Positions 1 to 7,200 of a stretch of DNA of 10,309 nucleotides are shown one piece after another. The position numbers and the translations under genes were made by a program. The stretch covers positions 1-10,309 of the forward strand of contig JAUIKX010000111.1 in the NCBI GenBank assembly GCA_030430515.1. The letters run 5' to 3'. Numbering within the stretch: the stretch's first letter is position 1; every line of letters begins with the position of its first letter. The notes beneath the pieces were generated by a model. It made no database searches. It was not told the origin of the DNA and saw only the letters and a program-made list of their open reading frames with translations. Origin of the DNA: Gammaproteobacteria bacterium. Its GTDB lineage: Bacteria; Pseudomonadota; Gammaproteobacteria; Pseudomonadales; Azotimanducaceae.

Positions 1-100
1 GGCGCTCTATCAGGGGGTCCATGTTCCGCCAGAATTGCAGGCAAGCGCAATCCTCGCCGATGTGGCAACCTTTTCTCCATGCAGCGCGACACCCAACTGA
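1..100 (+). CDS. Possible C-terminal end of an upstream gene (partial, unidentified)
   Basis: Reading from base 2, the frame is open from the left edge to a TGA at 98-100 and gives about 32 residues with a protein-like composition (ALYQGVHVPPELQ near the edge, then ASAILADVATFSP). If real, it overlaps the start of the Nudix gene by 22 bases. Such an overlap would fit translational coupling, because the Nudix start at 79 has no clear Shine-Dalgarno sequence of its own. I do not recognise the family. The other forward frames are also open here, so the choice of frame rests on residue composition alone and is weak. Confidence 0.3.
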   Translation, partial: ALYQGVHVPPELQASAILADVATFSPCSATPN

Positions 101-732
101 AAAAGACGGTAGCCGATGCCCTCGCGGCTTTCGAGGTCCGCTCCGTCAGCGTCGAAGATCATCATCATGCCGCGGTCGCCGTCGCCATTGTCGATGAAGG
201 ACATGGTGCAGCCGTGCGGGGAATTGATGTGCCGGAGACCTGGTCGGGAAGCGGGGCGCTGCTTCTGACGCGCCGCTCCAGCCAGCTGTCCAAACACCCC
301 GGCCAGTGGGCCCTGCCGGGCGGTCGCCTGGACGAGGGCGAGACCGTCGAAGAAACCGCCCTGCGCGAGATGGCCGAAGAGGTGGGCGTCGACGTCTCAC
401 AGGATCGTGTGCTGGGTCGACTTGACGACTTCATCACCCGCTCGGGTTTCGTGATTACGCCGATTGTGGTCTGGGCCGGAGTGGCGTTGGATGTTGCCCC
501 GCAGGAGGTCGCGTCGGTGCATCGCATACCCGTCACGGAATTTCTCCGCACGGATGCGCCCATACTCGACCCGGGCGTCGAGCCGGAACGGCCTGTGCTG
601 CGCATGCCGATCGGTGACGACTCAATCGCCGCACCCACAGCGGCCATCCTCTACCAGTTTCGTGAGGTGTGCCTGCTCGGCCGCTCTACCCGGGTGGCGC
701 ACTACGATCAACCGAAGTTCGCATGGCGCTGA
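79..732 (+). CDS. Nudix hydrolase, coenzyme A pyrophosphatase type
   Basis: A 217-residue protein with a complete Nudix box (GX5EX7REUXEEXGU) at residues 82-104, including R96, E97, E100 and E101, the residues that bind catalytic metal and drive diphosphate hydrolysis. Directly upstream, residues 61-82 match the extra signature of CoA-pyrophosphatase Nudix proteins (LLT...L..H.G....PGG; here L62-L63-T64, L70, H73, G75, P80-G81-G82). Members of this group split CoA or acyl-CoA into 3',5'-ADP and phosphopantetheine; the exact substrate here is inferred. Length is normal for the group and no signal peptide is seen, so it is cytoplasmic. The ATG at 79 is chosen because no other start codon lies in frame between it and the window edge, and the N-terminus (helix, then the AAVAVAIV strand) fits the fold. 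The Shine-Dalgarno is poor. The next gene begins 48 bases downstream on the same strand. Confidence 0.9.
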   Translation: MQRDTQLKKTVADALAAFEVRSVSVEDHHHAAVAVAIVDEGHGAAVRGIDVPETWSGSGALLLTRRSSQLSKHPGQWALPGGRLDEGETVEETALREMAEEVGVDVSQDRVLGRLDDFITRSGFVITPIVVWAGVALDVAPQEVASVHRIPVTEFLRTDAPILDPGVEPERPVLRMPIGDDSIAAPTAAILYQFREVCLLGRSTRVAHYDQPKFAWR

Positions 733-780
733 TCATCGATCTGGTAGTATCGTCCACTAACGGAACCCGCAGGATCTGAT

Positions 781-1920
781 ATGAGCAAAGCAATGATGGC
801 GTTTCCGGAGCTTCGACATCCATACGACGAGAAGCCCATCCACCCGCCCGGTGCGGCGACGGTGCTCTGCATGGGCAGGACGGCTACATTGCCCGAAACC
901 GGCAGCGGCGATGCCCTGCTGATTCGTCCTGAAGATCTCGGTCTCGCGATCGGCTTTGAGCTGAAGCCGGAAGGCGCCTGCTTCGAGGATGTCTGCATTC
1001 CGGTTCCCAATGCGCTTTATGTTGAACAGGATGGTCGAACCTGGTTCGACCTGACGGCTTTTGCAGATCATATCGGCCAGCCCTACGTTGCCGATCTTGC
1101 GGAGCGTGTGTGGAGCTTCGCCGAAGTGCCCGCCAAGCGTGACAACATGATGCTCAATGCAAAGGCGCCAGACATCGAAATCACCGATCGTCAGGGGCGC
1201 GTTGTGCGCATGGCAGACCTCAAGGGCAAGAAGGCGCTGATCGTTACCTGGTCCTCATGGTGAGGATGCTTCATGGACGTGCCCGTGTGGCAACGTGTGT
1301 ATGAAGAGATCAACGATCCGAACTTTGTCCTGATCTGTGCCGCCGAAGACGTTGGCGGTGAAGCCGTGGCTGGACCGATATTCGATGCGGCCAACCCGAC
1401 CTACATCCAGGTGGTCGATGAAAACCACCTTATCAGCAGCGCTTTCAACTTCGTGAACGTGCCGTCGGCTGCGTGGATCGATGAGCAGGGCAATATCGTG
1501 CGCATCGACGAAGGTACGTACAGCCGCGTGCATGAGTTTGGTGACGGAGAGAATACGATCACTTTCGGCAACGACGTGTACACGCCGGCACTTCTCGACT
1601 GGATCGAAAAGGGTGCCGACAGCCGCCATGTGAAATCCGCGGACGAGGTGGCGAAAGCGATTCGCAGTCACAGCACCGACCAGCTGCGGGCCGATGCGGC
1701 GTTCCGTATGGGGAACCTGTTTCGCGCCCACGGGCGAGCGGAGCTCGCAGAGCGCTACTGGGGCATGGCGCGTGAGCTCAATCCCGACAGCGTGAACTTC
1801 ATCCGCCAGAATCTGACGTTGTCGGAAGAGGGTTCGGCTGGCGAGACCTTCTTGAAGTTACGGGAAGACTACATTCGGGAAGGTAAGGACTACTATCGGC
1901 CGCTCGATATCGAGCACTGA
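781..1920 (+). CDS. Thioredoxin-fold redox protein, predicted selenoprotein (Sec161 at TGA 1261-1263)
   Basis: Conceptually translated through one in-frame TGA, this gives 379 residues. Residues 1-120 are a family-specific N-terminal region with C30, C67 and C72. The redoxin domain starts near residue 128 (APDIEITDRQG, then ADLKGKKALIVTW) and reaches the active site W157-S-S-W-[TGA161]-G-C163. It continues after the stop with DVPVW, C186, and a cis-proline motif NVPSAAWID (P228) typical of thioredoxin-fold proteins. Residues about 301-349 look like a TPR helix pair. The TGA sits exactly where the first redox cysteine is expected, the frame is unbroken on both sides, and a SECIS-like hairpin follows, so I read it as selenocysteine. 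Each half alone would be a broken domain. AGGA at 771-774 gives a good ribosome site 6 nt before ATG 781. No signal peptide is evident. Alternatives are a nonsense mutation, a sequencing error, or restart at ATG 1273. Substrate unknown; ResA/TlpA-like or peroxiredoxin-like chemistry is plausible. Confidence 0.82.
1261..1306 (+). promoter_or_regulatory. Sec codon plus bacterial SECIS-like stem-loop
   Basis: Bacterial SECIS elements lie in the coding region just after the UGA and bind SelB through a short hairpin carrying G near the start of its apical loop. Here 1269-1274 (CTTCAT) pairs with 1301-1306 (ATGAAG). After an internal loop (1275-1276 against 1297-1300), 1277-1280 (ACGT) pairs with 1293-1296 (ACGT), and 1281-1283 (GCC) pairs with 1289-1291 (GGC), with A1292 bulged. 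The apical loop is five bases, CGTGT (1284-1288), with G as its second base (G1285). There are 21 bases between the UGA and that G, inside the usual spacing. The fold was found by eye; no energy was computed. Confidence 0.75.
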
Positions 1921-1937
1921 GCCCCCGCAGTGATATC
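1902..1937 (+). repeat. Palindrome and hairpin at the 3' end of the selenoprotein gene
   Basis: Bases 1902-1915 form a perfect 14-bp palindrome (GCTCGATATCGAGC) covering the last codons. Overlapping it, GATAT (1906-1910) and CACTG (1915-1919) can pair with ATATC (1933-1937) and CAGTG (1928-1932) around a C-rich 8-base loop, giving a 10-bp stem with a 4-base bulge across the stop codon. No T-run follows, so it is not a standard intrinsic terminator. It could slow transcription or protect the mRNA 3' end, or be chance. Confidence 0.3.
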
Positions 1938-2072
1938 TGTTCCGATGCTGGTATCTGGCTGACCGGGTAGCTCCCGAGGGCAGATTCGTTACCTGCGTAC
2001 CCAAAAGTGATGATGCTTTCGTCTTCGATGTCTATTAACCTGCCTGTTCGTTGGTGATGCAGGTAGGGACAT
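1921..2072. other. Intergenic region ahead of the CHAT-TPS operon
   Basis: These 152 bases separate the selenoprotein gene from the CHAT gene and are the most likely place for the operon's promoter, since everything downstream is packed tightly. I found no convincing sigma-70 -35/-10 pair; TCTATTAA at 2031-2038 is AT-rich and could hold a -10, but no good -35 lies at the right distance. The notable content is three copies of ACCTGC: direct at 1991-1996 and 2038-2043, inverted at 2059-2064. Confidence 0.45.
2038..2068 (+). promoter_or_regulatory. Shine-Dalgarno of the CHAT gene with an upstream complementary stem
   Basis: The purine-rich stretch AGGTAGGG (2061-2068) lies 4 bases before the TTG at 2073 and supports that rare start codon. 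ACCTGC (2038-2043) is complementary to GCAGGT (2059-2064) with a 15-base loop, so a 6-bp hairpin could hide part of the site. Whether this regulates translation is inference. Confidence 0.4.
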
Positions 2073-4205
2073 TTGAGAGCACAGGCAGGGCGTGGGGGCC
2101 GAAGAAGGCTCGGTACCGCAGTCGTGATGGCAGTTTCGATGGGTGTGTCGGTCGTTGCATCGGCGGCTGGGCTCGCGGAAGCGGACGCGCACTACGACGC
2201 CGGCAGGCTGCAGCAGGCCATCAGTCTTCTTGAATCGCTGCGTACGGCGGACGACATCCCCGCAGCCAGACTGGATCTGCGCGCTGCCCGCGTGCACTTT
2301 GCCGCAGGCCGTTACGAGCTGGCACGTGAGGCCCTCGATGCCGCAGCCTCCGGCGTGGCGACATTGAGCGACGCCGAACGTATCGCGCTGCATCTCGAGC
2401 AGGGTCACCTGGCTGGTCAGTTCGAAAGGCCGGAAGCGCAGGCGGAGGCCTACCGACAGGCTGCAGCCCTGGCCGGGACGGCAGGGTTGAAAGCGCAGCA
2501 GCTCGCAGCTGAGATCAATCTGTTGCGGGGGCTCCTCGACGCGAAGGAACTGATTGGCTTTGACGATGCGTTGAGTAGTGCCAACGGGCTGATTGAATCG
2601 CTGGGTGATCACCATGACTTTGCCGCTCTGGCCGTTTCCCTGGGCGATGTGCTGTTGCGCGCCGTCGATGAGCTGGCTTACGGCGAAGCTCTGGAAGCGA
2701 GAGCGCAGGCACTGTTCGATCAAGCGGCGCGAAAGGCTGAAAGGTCTTCGGACCTGGGCTATTCCTTCGGTTATCTGGGCTATCGAGCAGAACGGGGTGG
2801 GCAGCCCGAGCGGGCTCTGGCGCTGACCAACCGGGCCATCTTCCAGGCGCTTGCTGCTGAGGACGATGCGCAGCTCTACCTGTGGGAATGGCAGGCCGGT
2901 CGCCTTCTGGTCCAGCGGGGGGATCTCGCGCAGGGCGAGCAGGCCTACGCCAGAGCGGTGGAGGTGCTCGGCGGTGTAAGGAGTGACCTGCCACCCGGCG
3001 CGAAAGGTTTCTTCGAACGTCGGGTGCAACCGCTTTACACGGAGTACGCCGACATTCTGCTGCGGCGCATCGGCAGGCTTGCGGCAGGAGAGGAAAAGCA
3101 GTCGCGCCTGAGGAACGTGCGACGCGTGCTCGAAACGCTCAAGCGCGCTGAGGTGGAGGATTACTTCGAAGACCAGTGCCTGGTTGCAGGCCAGCAGCAG
3201 GACGATCAACCGTTGGCGGATCCGACGACTGCGATCATTTATCCTGTTTTCCTCGATGACCGTATTGAACTGGTTGTCGAGGTAGGCGGCGAGTTCGCAC
3301 AGTTCACTACTCCGGTTGGTAGAGACCGGGCCAATCGATCGGTTCGCCGCCTGCGGGTCAATCTGGAACGCTACACCTCGGAGAATGATTATCTGGCGCC
3401 GGCTCAGGAACTGCACGGCTGGCTGATCGAGCCGCTTGCACCCTTTCTGCAGGAACGTTCAGTGGATACGCTTGTCATCGTTCCAGAGGGCAGTCTGCGC
3501 ACCATCCCTCTCTCCGCCCTGCACGATGGCGAGCAGTTTCTCGTTCAGCAGTACGCCATTGGTACGACTCCCGGTATCGATCTGATCAGTCGCGGCGCGC
3601 AGCGGGAAGACAAAGGCCAGGCGCTCATCGCCGGCCTGACCCAGTCCGTACAGGGTTTTGCAGGGTTGCCGAACGTTGGCCGGGAGATCGACACCGTGTC
3701 TTCGATGTATCGGGGCACCGCGATGAAAGACGATGCCTTCAAGCTGGATGCGGTAACCAGCGAGCTGCAGGAGCAGGGGTACTCCATCGCTCATTTCGCC
3801 ACCCATGGAGAGTTCAGCCGCGACCCACGGGAATCGTTCATTCTCACTTACGATGACCGTTTCACCATGAATGCGCTTCGTGATGTGCTGGGTCACCGCG
3901 AACGTGATCCTCTGGATCTTCTGGTGCTCAGCGCCTGCAAGACCGCGGCTGGCGATGATCGCGCAGCGCTGGGCCTCGCCGGCGTGGCTGTGCAGTCGGG
4001 AGCGGAGAGTGCTGTTGCATCGCTCTGGTACATCAGCGATCAGGCAGCTTCAGAACTGGTATCGCAGTTCTACGCCAACGTGAGCGCCGGCGAAGTCAGT
4101 AAGGCTCAGGGGCTGCGAATGGCGCAGATGAGTCTGATCGAGGATGAGCGCTTCCGGCACCCGAGTTTCTGGGCGCCATTCCTGCTCATCGGCAACTGGA
4201 ATTAA
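2073..4205 (+). CDS. Exported TPR-CHAT (caspase-like) protein, TPS-associated
   Basis: A 710-residue protein. Start TTG 2073 is the first possible one, since an in-frame TAG lies at 2064-2066; it yields a classic export signal: arginine-rich N-region (residues 7-12), hydrophobic core about 13-30, and an Ala-rich cleavage region near 30-33. Starting at ATG 2127 would lose the positive N-region. Residues about 35-340 are alpha-helical TPR-like repeats. A motif EDYFEDQC (C369) precedes the C-terminal CHAT domain (about 388-708), which shows VPEGSLRTIPLSAL, the His motif HFATHG (H574, H578) and the Cys motif LSACKT (C622). H578 and C622 fit the His-Cys dyad of clan CD peptidases, so it is probably active. 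Known CHAT proteases cut protein partners; its substrate here is unknown. The TpsA gene follows after 8 bases, so it is probably co-transcribed with the TPS pair and may process or police it (inference). Confidence 0.88.
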   Translation: MRAQAGRGGRRRLGTAVVMAVSMGVSVVASAAGLAEADAHYDAGRLQQAISLLESLRTADDIPAARLDLRAARVHFAAGRYELAREALDAAASGVATLSDAERIALHLEQGHLAGQFERPEAQAEAYRQAAALAGTAGLKAQQLAAEINLLRGLLDAKELIGFDDALSSANGLIESLGDHHDFAALAVSLGDVLLRAVDELAYGEALEARAQALFDQAARKAERSSDLGYSFGYLGYRAERGGQPERALALTNRAIFQALAAEDDAQLYLWEWQAGRLLVQRGDLAQGEQAYARAVEVLGGVRSDLPPGAKGFFERRVQPLYTEYADILLRRIGRLAAGEEKQSRLRNVRRVLETLKRAEVEDYFEDQCLVAGQQQDDQPLADPTTAIIYPVFLDDRIELVVEVGGEFAQFTTPVGRDRANRSVRRLRVNLERYTSENDYLAPAQELHGWLIEPLAPFLQERSVDTLVIVPEGSLRTIPLSALHDGEQFLVQQYAIGTTPGIDLISRGAQREDKGQALIAGLTQSVQGFAGLPNVGREIDTVSSMYRGTAMKDDAFKLDAVTSELQEQGYSIAHFATHGEFSRDPRESFILTYDDRFTMNALRDVLGHRERDPLDLLVLSACKTAAGDDRAALGLAGVAVQSGAESAVASLWYISDQAASELVSQFYANVSAGEVSKAQGLRMAQMSLIEDERFRHPSFWAPFLLIGNWN

Positions 4206-4216
4206 GGGTGATCATG
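4204..4216 (+). promoter_or_regulatory. Ribosome-binding site deciding the TpsA start
   Basis: AAGGG (4204-4208) overlaps the CHAT stop codon and sits 5 bases before ATG 4214. The alternative GTG at 4208 lies inside this Shine-Dalgarno and would add only two residues, so ATG 4214 is preferred. Confidence 0.6.
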
Positions 4217-7200
4217 CGAAAAAGCATACTTCTGGGTATCACGCTACTCGGGTCCTGGGTTCAGGCGGGAGAGGTGGTGCTGGACAGTTTCACACCGCTG
4301 GATACGATCGACGATGTGGCGCTGCCCGCCGACGGCAGCAATACGTTCAATATCGTTGAGGCGTTCGGACGGCGCGCGGGTGACAATCTGTTCCACTCGT
4401 TCCACGACTTCAGTATCGATGCTGGAGAGACTGCTTTGTTTACCGGTGATGCGGCGATAACGAATGTGATCTCTCGTGTAACGGGGGGAGATATCTCGCT
4501 TCTCAACGGCACGATCAGCAACGATATTGCCGGGGCCGGCTTCTGGTTCGTCAATCCGGCGGGCGTCATTGTCGGCGCAGACGCTGAGTTCGACGTGTCC
4601 GGTACTCTGGCCATTGGTGCCGCGGATTTCGTGCAGTTTGCAGATGGCAGCCTCTACGCCATGGATACCGCGGCCAACGATGTCCAGCTTCTCATCGACG
4701 CGCCGTCGACCTTCGGCTGGCTCGAGGGGTCCACAGCCGGCGCTCTGCAGGTTCAGGGGGCGGATCTATCAGAGGACGGCTTCGTGGACTTCGGCGATGG
4801 CGTTTTGCTCGCAGCGAATACCGGGCTGACTGTAGAAGACTCCACGATCTATACCACCGACAATGGCGCATCCCCGGCCGGGGATGTGCTTATGCTCGTC
4901 AACAATGGCGATCTGATGCTGACCCGTACGCGCGTGCAGACCGGCAGGAGCCCGACGGCAACGGTGCAGGTACCCACGGATGCGGGCGAGATTCGCATCG
5001 TTGCTGACGGCGCGCTCGTTCTGCAGAACTCCGAAGTCCGCAGCATCAACGATTCGAATGTCATCGACGCAGCGAATGTGCGCCTGAGCGGCAACAGCGT
5101 GGAGGCAAACTCCAGCGTGATTTTTACCCAGGCTGGTGCAGCGGCGCGCGGAGGAAATGTCGAGATTGCATCTGCGACCGATGTGGTCTCCAACGGCAGC
5201 GGTTTCTTTGCGGTCACAGATGGCACCGGGGATGGCGGCAGCCTGCAGATTTCAGCGGATGGCGATGCGGTGTTTCTCGACAGCTTTCTGATTGGCGATA
5301 CCCGAGACGCGGGTGCGGGTGGCCTGCTGCGCGTGTCGTCGGGTGGCGACATGGTTCTGGAAGGCACCCTGGCGCAGATCATCGCCCGTGATTCGGGGAA
5401 TGCCGGCGAGATGATCTTTCTCTCTCAAGGCGCTCTGACGCTTACGGGCTCGGGCTTCAACGGTTCCACGGCAGGCAGCGGCACCGGCGGAGATTTCGTC
5501 TTTCTGAGTCAGAACCCGCTGTCCATTACCGGCAGCGAGATCCGCCTCGTTTCCGCCGGTGCAGGACAGACGGGGTTTGCCGGGCTCGCCAGCCAGACAT
5601 CCGTCGATGTGACGAACTCCATCTTCAACGGCAACGTGACGGCCGAGGGCTCCGGACAGTTTTTCGAAATCGTGACCCCGGGCGATGTCAGCATCAATCA
5701 GTCCACCGTCAGCGTGCAGTCCATTGGTGCGGGTAACGGCATCCGTTTCACCGTAGAAGCGCAGGGCGATATCGACGTCAGCGGCACCCTTCTGCAGGCC
5801 GGAGCGAGCGCCGCGGGAAACGGTGGTGCGATCCAGTTGCGATCTGATGCCGACGTGAGCCTCTTCAACAGCGCGCTGCGCGGCACCAACAGCGGCAGCG
5901 GTGATGGCGGCAATCTGGAAATCCTTGCAGCCGGTGACATCAGCCTGCAGAACACGGAGTTCGACGCAGATGCCTCCGGTACGGGTGATGGCGGTGATGT
6001 GAGTATGTCTGCGGGCGGTACTTTCACTGCGGATCTCAGCATTCTCAACGGCACAAACTCCGGCAGTGGTGCGGGCGGCGACTTCGACTTCAGGGGGAGC
6101 CAGGGGCTCAGCTTCACGGAGAGCCGAATTGTTCTTGAATCCACCGGCGTCGGTCGGGCGGGATCGGTATCACTGCTGGGCGCTGGGGAGACAGGCCTTG
6201 TGGTGGACAACATGATCTTCGACGCCAACAACAGCGGCGCCGGCGAAGGTGGCGGCATCAACCTGCGCAGCGACAGCACCGCGGAAATATCCAGGGTCAC
6301 CGCGCGCCTCGCTTCGCAGAGCTCGGGTGACGCGGGTGTGCTCACCGCGGATTCGGCTGGAGATCTGACTCTGACCAATCTGCTTTTCGAGGGGACGAGC
6401 AGTGGCACCGGTACGGGCGGTGGGTTGCAGCTCTCGAGCGGCGCAAACCTCCTGATGGATGTTTTCGACATCTCTGCGAACAGTACGGCTTCGGGGGGAT
6501 CCGGTGTGCTGCTGATGAGTGCGGACAACGTCCTGGCGGTTCGTAGAGGTGCGATCAACGCCAGCAATACCGACGGCGCTGGGGGTGACGTGATCCTGAA
6601 CGGCACGGGTGGCGCCCTCGTTCAGGATGTGGAGGTGAACCTGAGTACGTCGGGTCGTGCCGCGGGCGGCAGCTTCAGCATGAGCAGCGGCAACGATGCG
6701 GTGATCATCGAAACGATCGTCAGCGGTAACACGCTGTCCTCGGGTCAGGGTGGCGGCATCGTCGTGCAGGCTGATGGCGATCTTTCGGTGGTGCAATCCA
6801 ATCTGGAGCTTAGTTCTTCCGCAAGCGGCGATGGGGGTTCCCTGGTGCTTTCCGGCACCGAGTCGCTGAATGTGAGCAATACGTTTTTCACGGGCGAGGT
6901 CCGCTCCTCTGGGTCCGGTGGCACTCTCGATCTGACCAGCTCGGGTGCGGTGACGTTGACAGACAATCTCTTCCGTCTCGGTACGTCTGGTTCAGGCAAC
7001 AGCGGCGCAATGACGATCTCCTCCGGTACTGACATGATGCTCGACGGTTTTTTCGCAGACATCAGCGTGTCTGACACCGGCGATGGCGGCGTTGTGACCA
7101 TTGCGAGCGGTGGTGATCTGGATCTGATCAATTCGGATGTGCTGTCGATTACGCGTGCAGATGGCGATGGCAGCCGGATGGTGGTTTCTGCAGCGGGAGA

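Noticed and set aside
10..647. Overlapping minus-strand frames opposite the Nudix gene
   Set aside because: The + strand frame has the full Nudix and CoA motifs; the antisense frames are Arg/Ser-rich with no motif.
718..750. Sigma-70-like promoter before the selenoprotein (TTCGCA and TAGTAT)
   Set aside because: Each hexamer has only 4 of 6 matches and the spacer is 21 bases, too long to support a call.
1261..1263. Simple pseudogene (nonsense mutation) as the explanation for the TGA
   Set aside because: Both flanks stay intact in frame with good coding character, the codon is exactly at the catalytic Cys position, and a SECIS-like stem-loop is correctly placed. Not fully excluded without read data and selenocysteine genes.
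1963..1976. Possible terminator hairpin CGGG/CCCG downstream of the selenoprotein
   Set aside because: Only four base pairs and no T-run follows.
1989..3416. 475-residue open frame on the minus strand
   Set aside because: It lies antisense to the TPR-CHAT gene, has a Gln/Arg-rich low-information composition with no recognisable domain, and is a usual by-product of high-GC coding DNA. The + strand gene has clear catalytic motifs.
2073..4205. TPR-CHAT as part of a type III-E CRISPR (Craspase-like) or gasdermin defence system
   Set aside because: No CRISPR repeats, gRAMP effector or small gasdermin-like gene is in the window; the partners are TPS genes and the protein has an export signal.
4208..4216. 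GTG 4208 as TpsA start
   Set aside because: It lies within the Shine-Dalgarno AAGGG; ATG 4214 has proper spacing and gives a normal signal peptide.
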